Below, in pieces: positions 28,544-37,544 of a DNA stretch of 47,162 nt. A program made the position numbers and the translations under genes. The stretch covers positions 1 to 47,162 of the forward strand of contig CAMZKW010000006.1 in the NCBI GenBank assembly GCA_947311625.1, in the 5' to 3' direction. The stretch comes from Candidatus Campbelliibacteriota bacterium (GTDB taxonomy: Bacteria; Patescibacteriota; Minisyncoccia; Phycocordibacterales; GCA-2747955). The first letter of the stretch is position 1, and each line of letters begins with the position of its first letter. Under the pieces are notes generated by a model. It did no database searches, was not told the DNA's origin, and worked only from the letters and a program-made list of their open reading frames with translations.

Positions 28544-28572
28544 TTGATGTTTTAATTAAATTAGATTATAAT
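28544..28572 (+). promoter_or_regulatory. -35/-10 promoter
   Basis: TTGATG, 17-nt spacer, TATAAT in GATTATAAT. The leader to GTG 28641 is about 60 nt. Confidence 0.6.
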
Positions 28573-28640
28573 TTAGTTAGTTTAAAAATGGTGCTTCTAT
28601 GAGATTAGAAAGAGGTTGGAAAAATAAAAAAGGAGAAAGT

Positions 28641-28996
28641 GTGAAAGACTTAAATTTAAAAAAAAAAACGTTTTGGTGGCGGTATTTTTTATACTTAGTG
28701 TTGTGATTGCTTTTGCAAGTAATAATGACAAGGTATTTATGAGAACTGGATTGGCAGTTATTACGGGAAATAAAGTGGATTTTCAAAATCCACTTCCCGC
28801 AGCTGGTCCAGGACAAAAACTTTGGTCCGTAAAAGGATTTGGGGAAACAAAAAACGGCTTAAAGGTTGCAAAACTTTGGAGCCTATATTTTGACTTCGAA
28901 TCCGGCCCGGGAGTAGAGGTCATAGAAAGTACAAAGTATATTGTACTAGATATGAACTCATATAAAGGTGGCGAGTACACCTTTTCAAATAAATGA
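28641..28996 (+). CDS. Exported orphan protein with a frameshift at an 11-A run, ends at UGA
   Basis: AGGAG lies 5 nt before GTG 28641 (VKDLNLKKK). At A11 (28658-28668) a -1 shift is needed to enter the body frame (NVLVAVFFILSVVIAFASNN), which joins a basic n-region to the signal-peptide core. The mature part, about 85 aa, has NPLPAAGPGQKLWSVKGFGE and ends YTFSNK-UGA. All Trp codons are UGG. Slippage in the A run, ribosomal or transcriptional, or an indel could explain it. No family recognised. Confidence 0.6.
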
Positions 28997-29001
28997 CTCT
29001 T

Positions 29002-29036
29002 TGCAGGTATTCTTTTTTGAATATCCTGCATTTTTT
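29002..29036 (+). terminator. Terminator just after a UGA stop
   Basis: TGCAGGTATTC / GAATATCCTGCA (one bulge) with a T6 loop, then six T. Starts 6 nt after UGA 28994-28996. Confidence 0.9.
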
Positions 29037-29107
29037 ATAGATACTCGTTTTTTATGAGCATTTTCATATTTTTATATTTCTTTTTTTTTTTTTGTTAAAA
29101 TAAACTT

Positions 29108-29959
29108 ATGAATTTATTTAAAAAAATAAAGTTATTAATATTATTTTTTATATTGATAATAATGATTACTAGCACGATTATTAATGCAGAAGATAGAGGG
29201 TCTTTTGAATGTCAACCTTGACAAGAAAAAAATTACCTTGGTAACTGTATTGATAAAGAATTAACAGTAGAAGAAGAATGTGAGAAAAATGGGGGTGTAT
29301 ATTTTTCAAGTGATAAAACATGTTTACCTTCTAGTAATATAAATGTCGATGATTTATCTTCTGATGGTAGTATAGCACCTATTACAGGTGGAAATCCAGA
29401 AGATGCATTAGATGGTGGTGTAACACCGATAATGATTACAGATCTTGAGACTGGGAAACAGAGATTAGAAACTCCAGAAGAAACTTCCGAGAGATTAAAT
29501 CTTGAAAATACAACACCTCCAGTAAATACTATAGAACCACCAAAACCCACAATAAACCCTCAAAGAAAAACCCTCACAGATTATTGTGAAGCTCGTGGAA
29601 AAGATGGAAAAAGCGGAGGTTTTATCAATTATGATGGAGCTTGTGAAAAGAATGAAAGCGCTTTTGGGGAATTAACTTCAACAACAAATAGAGTTTTGAA
29701 ATGGATAGTGAACATGTCTCTTTTGATAGCCGCGGCTATGGCATTTTATGCTGGTTGGTTATATATAGCTTCTGCTACAGATCCAGGGGCTAGATCAAAG
29801 GCAAATAGTATTTTTAAAGGTGTAGCCATAGGATTATTTATAATATTTTCAGCTTGATTAATGGTTAAATTCATATTATTCTTTTTTGCTAAAGGAGAAG
29901 CGACTACAGATAATATAAATGATTATGACAGCGATAATTTTACAGGTTTACAGGAATAA
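29108..29959 (+). CDS. Pilin-like exported protein with two C-terminal spans
   Basis: 283 aa. Signal peptide (KLLILFFILIIMITSTIINA). A Cys-containing extracellular part (FECQPWQEKNYLGNC, EECEKNGGVYF) and a Pro/Thr-rich spacer (TTPPVNTIEPPKPTINP) follow. The C-terminal module has two hydrophobic helices, LKWIVNMSLLIAAAMAFYAG and GVAIGLFIIFSAW, with YIASATDPGARSKA between. That module resembles the TrbC/VirB2-type pilin-like proteins I associate with CPR bacteria. Two Trp are UGA. TGTTAAAAT lies 6 nt before the ATG. Confidence 0.7.
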
Positions 29960-30009
29960 AATTCAATATAAAAAATAATTTTTATTTTTTATATTTTTTT
30001 TAATTTTTA

Positions 30010-30040
30010 AAAAACACTTTGTATTTTACAAAGTGTTTTT
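30010..30040 (+). terminator. Terminator, TTT loop
   Basis: AACACTTTGTA - TTT - TACAAAGTGTT flanked by A and T runs, perfect. Confidence 0.9.
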
Positions 30041-30139
30041 GTTGTGACTACAAAGTGAATCCACCCGTCAACATCACCATATCAATTTTTTAACTGAAAG
30101 GTATGCTATGACATAATTTTACAATGTGTCAACTGTGTG

Positions 30140-30211
30140 TGATCCCACAGAGAATCGAACTCTGATTTCAGGAATGAAAATCCTGCGTCCTAGCCGTTAG
30201 ACGATGGGACC
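30140..30211 (-). tRNA. tRNA-Glu (UUC)
   Basis: 72 nt. Acceptor GGTCCCA/TGGGATC, anticodon stem CAGGA/TCCTG, loop TTTTCAT giving UUC, T-arm CAGAG-TTCGATT-CTCTG, discriminator A. No encoded CCA. Confidence 0.95.
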
Positions 30212-30443
30212 GTTTATTTTTTATTTTTTACTTTTTTTAAAAAGTTCAAAGTAAGAATATTTTAACATAAAAAAAAATAAAAACAAGAGTTTTTATATAT
30301 AATATTCAGAGATATTTAGTGAAAAAATCAATTATTAAAAAATAATAAAATTAAATATTCTAAAGTTTAAATAGTAAAAAAAATATCATAACATTTCATA
30401 TTTTGAGATTTTCATCAATGTCTTTGTTATTGGTAGTCAAAAT
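30212..30443 (-). promoter_or_regulatory. Upstream region of tRNA-Glu
   Basis: On the minus strand TGTTAAAAT (30267-30259) is a good promoter for tRNA-Glu, with a leader of about 40 nt. The rest of the stretch, to the hairpin at 30444, shows no gene on either strand. Confidence 0.5.
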
Positions 30444-30459
30444 ACAGACTTTTGTCTGT
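30444..30459. terminator. Hairpin at the 3' end of the pseudouridine synthase gene
   Basis: ACAGAC - TTTT - GTCTGT, abutting the minus-strand stop at 30461. The better T-run is on the plus side. Confidence 0.5.
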
Positions 30460-30460
30460 G

Positions 30461-31180
30461 TTATTTTTTTCCAATATTTTTCATTAAAATATTATGTTCC
30501 TTGTTTGTTAGTTTTCTTCAAGAACCTTCTTCTAAATTTCCTAAATTAATATTCATAAATCTTATTCTTTCTAGGTCTTCAACGGAATATCCCAAAGCAG
30601 AACACATTCTACGAATTTGGTGTTTTTTTCCTTCGGTTAAAATTAATTTAAAGCTTCTATTATTTATTTTTTCAATCTTTGCTGGTTTTGTAATATATCC
30701 TTCTATATCAACACCTCTAGCCATTGATTTTAAAAAATTAGAATCCATTTTTTTATCTATTGCAACGTAGTATTCTTTTTCATGTTTGAATTCTGGATTA
30801 AGCATTTTATTCACTAGTCTTCCATCATCAGACATAATCATTAGACCGTGAGACAACTTATCTAATCTTCCTATGGGTGATAATTTTTCTTTAAATGGTA
30901 AAAAATCATTTGGCTCTTCTTCGCTAAATTGTGGGTTATGAGAAACTACTCCAACTGGTTTATTAAAAATTATTATTTTTTTTTGAGATAATTTTTCTTT
31001 TCCTTCTTTCTTTAATTCTACCTTATCATTTTTTTTTATTTGCATTCCTATTTTAGCCATCTTTCCATTTACAAGTATAAGTTTTTTTTCAATAAGTCTA
31101 TCGGCTTCTCTACGAGAACAAATATTTTTTAAATACAGGTATCTATTTATTCTAATGGGGAATTCTATTTTTTCATTCAT
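30461..31180 (-). CDS. rRNA/tRNA pseudouridine synthase, RsuA/RluB/RluF family
   Basis: 239 aa. An S4 domain (IRINRYLYLKNICSRREADR) is followed by the catalytic domain: FNKPVGVVSHNP, GRLDKLSHGLMIMSDDG with the catalytic Asp in GRLD, and EGKKHQIRRMCSALGYSV. A C-terminal UGA (EEGSWRKL) must be read through to reach the TAA. The RNA target is not decidable; the motifs look closest to RluF/RluB. TGATATAAT on the minus strand lies 6 nt before the ATG. Confidence 0.9.
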
Positions 31181-31345
31181 TTAATTATTATATCATAGAA
31201 AATATAGTGAAATTTAGAAATATTTTAATGGTATTTATATTTTTTTTGTGGAGATATATCAACATATAAGATTTAATTTTTTATTTTATATAATAAAAAA
31301 TTGATTTTAATTTTTAATTTTGTTATAATATCAAAACTTTAATAT

Positions 31346-31428
31346 GCGTCTTTGGCTGAGTGGTCAAAAGCAGCGGACTGTAAATCCGCCGGAGTTTTCC
31401 TACGCAGGTTCGAATCCTGCAGGGCGCA
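31346..31428 (+). tRNA. tRNA-Tyr (GUA)
   Basis: 83 nt class II tRNA. Acceptor GCGTCTT/AGGGCGC with G-U pairs, anticodon stem GCGGA/TCCGC, loop CTGTAAA giving GUA, long variable arm (CGGAGTTTTCCTACG), T-arm GCAGG-TTCGAAT-CCTGC, discriminator A. Promoter TGTTATAAT at 31321-31329. Its 3' end is part of a 47-bp direct repeat. Confidence 0.95.
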
Positions 31429-31452
31429 CACTACTACAGAATTCAAACCTGC
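31406..31452 (+). repeat. Direct repeat, copy 1 (3' end of tRNA-Tyr)
   Basis: 47 nt starting AGGTTCGAATCCTGCAGGG and ending CAAACCTGC. Identical to 31504-31550. It begins in the T-arm and runs 24 nt past the tRNA. The downstream part GAATTCAAACCTGC is nearly the reverse complement of the T-arm. Confidence 0.9.
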
Positions 31453-31503
31453 ATAACGTATTTCTAAAGAAATTCAAATAGGTATTTTTCGTAAGCTCAA
31501 AAA

Positions 31504-31550
31504 AGGTTCGAATCCTGCAGGGCGCACACTACTACAGAATTCAAACCTGC
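31504..31550 (+). repeat. Direct repeat, copy 2 (att-like)
   Basis: Exact copy of 31406-31452, 98 nt downstream. The sequences following both copies are also distantly similar (GATTCAGATA versus AATTCAAATA), suggesting an old tandem duplication or an excised element's attachment site. No integrase is nearby. Confidence 0.8.
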
Positions 31551-31573
31551 CAAGGTGTCTCCAGGGAGATTCA

Positions 31574-31627
31574 GATAAAAGGTTGAAAAAAATGATTGAT
31601 TTAAGTGAGGGGATTAAAATAAAGTAA
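31574..31627 (+). pseudogene. Remnant of an ABC exporter C-terminus
   Basis: The frame DKRLKKMIDLSEGIKIK ends at TAA and aligns with the C-terminus of the 11613 exporter (DGRFKEMVELSDGLN). It is directly followed by a copy of the same palindrome. Only the last codons of the gene survive. Confidence 0.55.
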
Positions 31628-31660
31628 CCACATAAATTGCTATAGTAATTTATGTGGTTA
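31625..31660. repeat. Palindrome copy 2 (CGACATAAATTGC family)
   Basis: TAACCACATAAATTGCTA with the mirrored arm, one G-T. The flank TTAAAATAAAGTAA resembles that at 13465-13475. Confidence 0.85.
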
Positions 31661-31691
31661 TTTAGTTTTTTTTTGTTATAATATCTTTATT

Positions 31692-32588
31692 ATGAAAAGA
31701 ATTAAAAAAGGTTGGGAAGTTTTTAAACTTTCCTTTGATATAGCTCAAAAAATGAAATCGCTATGAGCTTTAATTTTAGCTTCAATTTTTACAGAATTTA
31801 TTTTTGTAATAATCACTGGGTTATTAATATTTTTTATAAATTTTGATTCTTTTACAAAAGAAAATTTAGATTTATTTATGGATAAAGTTCAGAATTTACC
31901 TAAATGAGAAATATATAGTTTTTCATTTTTAATGACATATATTTCTATTTTTATAGCAACTTTCTATAATTTTGCCATAAGTTTTAGTATTTTAGAATTT
32001 TTAAATAAAAATAAAAAAGTTTCTTTTGGAGAGGCTATATCATTTTCATCTTCTAGAATATCTGATATAACTATTTGAACTATGGTTTTAGTGACTGTTA
32101 ATATTATTTTTTCAATTTTAAACTCATTGGCAGAAAAATTAGGAAAGATTGGAGAAATAATTATGAGAATAATAAATGGATTTTTAGGTGCAGCTTGAAA
32201 TTTAATGACTTTATTTGTAATTCCTAATTATGTAGAAAATGAAGGTAAAAATGTAAAAGATGTATTGATGGAATCAAAAAATATGTTTGTAAAAACATGG
32301 GGTGAATCAGTGGTCGCCTCAGTCTCAGTTGGATTTTTTACAGTAGTTTTTACATCTGGAATAATTATTATATTAGTAATGGTAACTTTATTTAGTTTTA
32401 CAATAAATCCAGTTTTTGGTATTTCAATATTGGCTTTGAGTTTCTTGATCATTATATTTGTAATTGTTTTCAATTCTGCCATGGATAGAATTTTTAAAAT
32501 TTTATTATATCTTTATGCAAAAAATAATTCCTTACCAGAATGAATTAGTAATCAAGATGTTATTAAAGAAGCTTATTCTAAAAAATAG
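31692..32588 (+). CDS. Six-span membrane protein (DUF6159-like)
   Basis: 298 aa. A basic amphipathic start (MKRIKKGWEVFKLSFDIAQK) leads into about six hydrophobic segments, e.g. FTEFIFVIITGLLIFFI and GIIIILVMVTLFSF. FVIPNYVENEGKNVKDVLME and FNSAMDRIFKILLYLYA lie in the C-terminal half. It resembles a widespread uncharacterised membrane family; function unknown. Trp is mostly UGA, one UGG. TGTTATAAT lies 9 nt before the ATG. Confidence 0.7.
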
Positions 32589-32594
32589 GTTTTT

Positions 32595-32653
32595 TTTAAT
32601 TTAAAACAATAGGGGTCGGCGCTTCACGCCGACCCCCATTGTTTTAAATTAAA
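32595..32653. repeat. 27-bp inverted repeat
   Basis: TTTAATTTAAAACAAT-A-GGGGTCGGCG, loop CTTCA, and mirrored arm with a single mismatch. It separates two plus-strand genes. Confidence 0.92.
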
Positions 32654-32708
32654 AAATTTAAGTTTTGGCTTTAAATTTGCTATAATTAATTTATTAAATA
32701 AAAAATAT

Positions 32709-34715
32709 ATGACAAAAAAAGATGATTATGGAGCTGATGCAATTTCAGTTTTAGAAGGATTAGAACCCGTTAGAAAAAGGCCGGGAATGTATATTGGTTC
32801 AACTGGTCCCGATGGACTACATACACTTGTGAGAGAGATTTTTGATAACTCACGTGATGAAGCCATGGGTGGTTTTGCCGATAGAATAGAAATAGCAGTT
32901 TTACCAAATGACACAATTAGAATTGTAGATAATGGTAGAGGTATTCCCGTTGATAAACATAAAAAAACTGGAGTTTCTGCTTTAGAAACAATAATGACCG
33001 TTCTTCATGCTGGAGGAAAATTTGGTGGTGAAGAATCTGGTTACAAAATTTCAGGAGGTCTTCATGGAGTTGGTGCTTCCGTTGTTAATGCACTTTCAAC
33101 TTGAACAAAAGCTGAAGTACATAAAGATGGTGGAATTTATATTCAAGAATATGAAAAAGGTATTCCAAAATATTCTGTTAAAAAACTTAAAGAAAAAACA
33201 AAACATCATGGAACAGCAATTTCTTTTACAGCTGATCCATCAATTTTTAAAGAGGGAACAAAATATAATTATAAACTTCTTACTTCAAGATTTAGAGGGC
33301 AAGCATATCTTGTAAAAGGAGTAAAAATAACAATTTTAGATTTAAGAAATTATGAAGGAGAAATACCCAATGAATATTATTTAGAAGATGCTAATTTGCC
33401 AGTAGATTCAGAATCTTTCTATTTTGAAGGTGGATTGGTATCTTTAGTTAGATTTTTAAATAAACACTTAAAACCAATTCATAAAAATATTTTCCATGTA
33501 GAGAAAAAAGTAAATGATAATGGTGAGGCTGTTGAAATTACTTTTCAGTATGCCGATGATATTTCTTCAAGAATTTCTTCATATGCAAATAATATCCCAA
33601 ATCCAGAAGGGGGATATCATTTAACTGGATTTAAGACTGTTCTTACGAGGGCAATGAATTCCTATGCAAAGAAAAATAATATTATAAAAGAAAAAGATGA
33701 AAATCTTCAAGGAGATGATTTGCTTGAAGGTATTACTGCTGTTATTTCTGTTCATTTAGCTGACCCACAATTTGAAGGGCAAACCAAAACAAAACTTGGT
33801 TCTACAGAAGCCAAAGGGATGGTTGAATCTGTTTTTGGAGAAGCTTTAAATGAATTTTTAGAGGAAAACCCGGATGATGCAAAAAACATTCTTAGAAAGG
33901 CAATTATGGCACAAAAAGCTAGAAATGCCGCTAAAGCAGCCAAGGATTCTGTGATGAGAAAAGGTGCTCTTGAAGGGCTTTCACTTCCTGGAAAATTAGC
34001 TGATTGTCAATCTAAAAATCCTTCTGAGTCAGAAGTATTTATTGTGGAGGGAGATTCTGCTGGAGGTTCCGCTAAGCAAGGTAGGGATAGAAGAACTCAA
34101 GCCATTCTTCCACTAAAAGGAAAGATATTAAATGTGGAAAGGGCGAGAATTGATAGAATTTTAGGTTCCGATGAAGTTAGAAATATTATTACCGCTTTGG
34201 GTACTGGAGTTGGAGATTTATTTGATGTTGAAAAATTAAGATATCACAAAATTATTCTTGCCGCCGATGCCGATGTTGATGGAGGTCACATTGTAACTTT
34301 ACTTTTAACATTATTTTATAGATATTTTAAACCAGTAATCGAAGGGGGTTATTTATATATTGCAAACCCTCCTTTATATAAAATTAAAAAAGGAAAGGAA
34401 GAGCACTATGCTTTTACCGATGAAGAAAAACATGATATTCTATTAAAAATGGGTGTTAATGATGAAGAAGAATCCGATGATGAAAATGTTTCCATAGGAA
34501 ATATAAAAATTCAAAGATATAAGGGTCTTGGAGAAATGAACCCGGAAGAGCTTTATGAGACTACGATGGATATTAATAAGAGAATTCTAAAACAGGTTAC
34601 CATTGAAGATGGAGCCATGGCAGATTCGATTTTTGATACTCTAATGGGGGCAGATGTTGCACCGAGAAAATCATTCATTGTGGCAAATGCTAAAATGGCT
34701 GATTTGGATATTTAG
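32709..34715 (+). CDS. gyrB: DNA gyrase subunit B
   Basis: 668 aa. The GHKL ATPase has [39 protein letters not shown] and a transducer domain with Lys. The TOPRIM region has [31 protein letters not shown] (usual DxDxDGSHI, Ser to Gly) and the C-terminal [21 protein letters not shown]=Trp occurs once (ALSTWTKAEV), so a UGA-stop reading would truncate it at residue 131. TGCTATAAT at 32678-32686 leaves a leader of about 16 nt. Confidence 0.96.
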
Positions 34716-34751
34716 TATAATTATAAAATTAGATATTTTTAGAATTTAAAA

Positions 34752-34782
34752 AAAAAGAGTGCGCCTTCGGCGTGCTCTTTTT
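34752..34782 (+). terminator. Terminator after gyrB, TTC loop
   Basis: AAAAAGAGTGCGCC - TTC - GGCGTGCTCTTTTT with two G-T pairs. Confidence 0.9.
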
Positions 34783-34828
34783 ACAAAAAAGTTATAAACA
34801 ATATATTAACAAAAAATATTAAAAATCC

Positions 34829-34857
34829 TTGACAAATAAATTATAGTATGATATACT
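34829..34857 (+). promoter_or_regulatory. -35/-10 promoter, 17-nt spacer
   Basis: TTGACA, 17 nt, TATACT preceded by TGA. The most canonical sigma-70 promoter in the window. Confidence 0.8.
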
Positions 34858-34861
34858 TCTT

Positions 34862-35035
34862 ATATAGTTTTTTTGTTTTTAAAAACAAAATAGCTGGATT
34901 GCTCACGCAATCCAGCCATCAAAAACTATAAAAGGCCTGAGTTGTCAAGATATTTTCTTTAAGAATTTTAAGAAACTTTTAAAGAAAATTATCTTGGCTA
35001 AAAACAGCTGTCAAGCTTTCCAAATATCAAGGAGG
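34862..35035 (+). promoter_or_regulatory. Long structured leader with a three-way junction
   Basis: Outer stem TATAGTTTTT/AAAAACTATA (34863-34930) encloses TTTTGTTTTT/AAAAACAAAA and GCTGGATTGC/GCAATCCAGC, forming a three-way junction. A second long stem follows: CAAGATATTTTCTTTAA with TTAAAGAAAATTATCTTG (about 34946-35000). AAGGAGG then lies 5 nt before the ATG. No known riboswitch class is recognised. Confidence 0.6.
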
Positions 35036-35040
35036 ATAAA

Positions 35041-35522
35041 ATGAAAGAAGAATTGTTTACAAAAAAAACACCAGCTATCGTAGAAGCAATTGCTGAGGCG
35101 AAAAAAACTGGTGGGGTTATATACAAAGACCTCGAAAGTTTCGATGCCTGGGTAAAAGTACCAAAGGCTCAGCCTACAACAAATGGAGTAGCGTGGATAT
35201 AGGGGGGAAAGAAATCCCTTATTACCATGCTGGTAAAGGAGGAGGTGAGTTGGTGGTTCTGAACATGAGTTTTTTTGGAATTTCCAATAGTGATATTGGA
35301 AGAATAATAAAATTTCATGTTTGGATAGAGGCTAAGGTTTTCCCAGTAGGTAAATTTTATTTGGGAATCAAACTGATCAAAAAAGATTTTGATGATCATG
35401 ATGTGCCCATGTTGACGGTAGTGGTAGATAATTCTCTTCCAAGAAGTACCACTGCAACTTTCCAAGCAGTTAATAACTGGAAAAAAAGCCCAATCGTTTG
35501 CTTAAGGGACAAGAAAAAATAA
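35041..35522 (+). CDS. Orphan SD-led protein with a -1 frameshift
   Basis: Starts MKEELFTKKTPAIVEAIAEA. The first frame stops at TAG 35200-35202 after 53 aa. The body frame reads STKGSAYNKWSSVDIGGKEI and on to RDKKK-TAA. A -1 shift at GTAAAAG (35152-35158) joins DAWVK to STKGS and gives a protein of about 160 aa. All four Trp codons are UGG. The later part is beta-rich (VPMLTVVVDNS). It may be a real frameshift, an indel or decay. Function unknown. Confidence 0.6.
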
Positions 35523-35545
35523 CTCATTTTAAAAAGGAGGATAAA

Positions 35546-35741
35546 ATGATATAGAGGAAATAAAAAACTAGTGTAGACTACTAGGAAACCGTGATGAGCG
35601 GGAAAATCGCTGGCATACCGAGGATAGTATGTTAAAAGTTAGAAAGTGAAGAGTAGTCTATTTTTCAGACGAACTACACTTTTGATTGACTGATTAGCAG
35701 TCAATTTTGACTGCGAAAGGTTCTTTCGTGGTTCTTTTTTT
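35546..35741 (+). ncRNA. Candidate structured RNA behind a two-codon ORF
   Basis: AAGGAGG precedes ATG-ATA-TAG, an ORF of two codons. Beyond it, AGTGTAG (35570) pairs with CTACACT (35674) and GACTACT with AGTAGTC. The enclosed part has AGCG-CGCT and CATAC-GTATG hairpins, then TTGACTG-ATTAG-CAGTCAA, and a terminator CGAAAG-GTT-CTTTCG with seven T near 35741. There is no open frame of useful length. It is probably co-transcribed with the gene at 35041. Not a family I recognise. Confidence 0.5.
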
Positions 35742-35760
35742 GAAAAATAATAGGATGTGT

Positions 35761-35783
35761 GGGTGGCGCCGAAGGCGCCACCC
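35761..35783. repeat. Inverted repeat, GAA loop
   Basis: GGGTGGCGCC - GAA - GGCGCCACCC, perfect 10 bp. Confidence 0.9.
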
Positions 35784-35807
35784 AACTTTTATTTATTTTT
35801 TTAAAAT

Positions 35808-35841
35808 TACGACATAAATTGCTATAGCAATTTATGTCGTA
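35808..35841. repeat. Palindrome copy 3 (CGACATAAATTGC family)
   Basis: 34-nt perfect palindrome centred on CTATAG, identical to the inner part of 13474-13513. Confidence 0.92.
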
Positions 35842-35909
35842 GTTTATAAATACTTTAAAATATTAAAAGATAAAATATTTTATAAAAAACAATATGATAT
35901 AATTACCCA

Positions 35910-37097
35910 ATGAATGAAAAATATTTAATTGCTAACTTTGGAGAGATTTTTTTAAAAGGGAAAAATATTAGAGATTTTGAGAAAAAACTTTTTGAAAATT
36001 ATAAAGAAAATTTAGGGGAATTTTTTGAAAAAATGACTTTTGAAAGAAAGTCTGGTGGTTCTTTCTGAATTAAATTAGATGAAAAATTTAAAGAAGAAGA
36101 AATTAAAAAAATTCTAGAAATTACAAAAACAACTCCAGGTTTTGCTACCTTTTATTTAGCTTACTTTACAGAATCAACCATTGAGGCTCTATCAAAATTA
36201 GCTAAAGAAATTACTAAAAAAGAATTGGAAAAAAGAGAAATAAAAAACTTTGGAATTTTTGCCGAAAGATTGGAAAAAGGTTTAGATTTTTCTTCAAAGG
36301 AAGTGGGGCAAAAAGTTGGTTCTGCCGTTTGAGATTTAATTCCATCTGTTAATTTATCAAATTCAGAATTAAAAATAAATATAAAAATTAGGAAAGAAAA
36401 ATCTTTTATTTTTACAGAAGTACAAAGGGCAGTTGGAGGTTTACCTGTGGGGAGTTCTGGAAAAGCCATTGCAATGTTTTCCGGAGGGATTGATTCTCCC
36501 GTAGCAGCTTTTTTAGCCATGAAAAGAGGTTTAGAAATAACAGCAATACATTTCCATTCAGTTCCTCAAACAAGTCCTGAGTCCATTGAAAAGGTGAAAT
36601 CTCTAGTGAATAAATTAAAAAAATATCAAAAAAATATTAAATTAATTTTAGTTCCAATTTTAGATATTCAAAAAGAAATTGCAAAAAATTGTGATGAAAA
36701 ATTAAGATTAGTTTTATTGAGAAGAATGTTTTTAAAAGTTGCTCAGGAAATTAATTTTAGAGAAAAAATAAAAGCTAAGGCTTATATAACAGGGGATTCT
36801 TTAGGCCAGGTTGCATCGCAAACTTTAGAAAATATGATTGTCACCGGTGAGGCTATAAAAGATGGACTTCTTTATAGACCTTTAATTGCTTTTGATAAAA
36901 CAAAAATTATTGAATTGGGAAAAAAAATTGGAACCTATGAAATTTCAATTTTGCCCCACGATGATTCTTGCTCTCTATTTACACCTAAGAGGCCAGAAAC
37001 AAAAGCTAATATAAATTATACTTTGAGTGAAGAAGAAAAAATTAACTTAGAAAAATTAATTCCAGAAGTTTTAGAAAAGATTGAAATTATTGATTAA
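35910..37097 (+). CDS. thiI: tRNA 4-thiouridine synthase ThiI
   Basis: 395 aa. An N-terminal ferredoxin-like and THUMP region (IANFGEIFLKGKNIRDFEKK) is followed by the PP-loop AIAMFSGGIDSPVAAFLAMK, GDSLGQVASQTLENM, and DDSCSLFTPKRPETKA holding the catalytic-type Cys. There is no rhodanese domain, as in many bacteria. UGA=Trp occurs (GSFWIKL, AVWDLIP). TGATATAAT lies 6 nt before the ATG. Confidence 0.94.
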
Positions 37098-37146
37098 TTT
37101 CTTTCTTTGTGTTAAAATATTTTTAGATTAAAAAAAAAGAGATAGA

Positions 37147-37530
37147 ATGAATTATTCTATGATAAAATCTTACAAAGAAACTTTGAGCGAGACCATGCAA
37201 TCGTTGGAATGTAAGTACGGTCACCCTTGCATAGAAGGACTTGAAAAAGCTGTTTATGTTGAAGACATATGTGAAATAAAAATGGCAAAAAAAATGAATG
37301 AGTTGAATTACAGTAGTAATAATATAAATTCAATGCCCACTATTGTTAAAACAACAGTTTTTTCTCACGGAGAAAGAAAATTGTCTTGGACAATATACTA
37401 TTCCATTGAACTACGAGATGATTTTTACTACCTAAACTATTTGGGTAGCAAACCTAATTTTGAAAATAATTATGGTGCAGTTCTAGATAAATATTATTTG
37501 CCTAAAACAAAATACCGTAATGCTTATTAA
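37147..37530 (+). CDS. 127-aa orphan protein
   Basis: Starts MNYSMIKSYKETLSETMQSL. Has ECKYGHPCIEGLEKAVYV and ends PKTKYRNAY. Soluble alpha/beta, with two Cys near residue 25. TGTTAAAAT at 37110-37118 leaves a leader of about 20 nt with only a weak AGAGAT SD. The single Trp (LSWTIYY) is UGG. It appears to head an operon with two small membrane proteins. No family recognised. Confidence 0.65.
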   Translation: MNYSMIKSYKETLSETMQSLECKYGHPCIEGLEKAVYVEDICEIKMAKKMNELNYSSNNINSMPTIVKTTVFSHGERKLSWTIYYSIELRDDFYYLNYLGSKPNFENNYGAVLDKYYLPKTKYRNAY

Positions 37531-37544
37531 AGAAAGGAGATAAA

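Noticed and set aside
31406-31550. CRISPR array from the tRNA-Tyr repeats
   Set aside because: Only two copies, the first overlapping a tRNA, and no cas genes.
35570-35680. Hammerhead ribozyme, SRP RNA or T-box
   Set aside because: GTGATGAG and GAAA look tempting, but the hammerhead core, SRP apical loop and T-box motif are not present.
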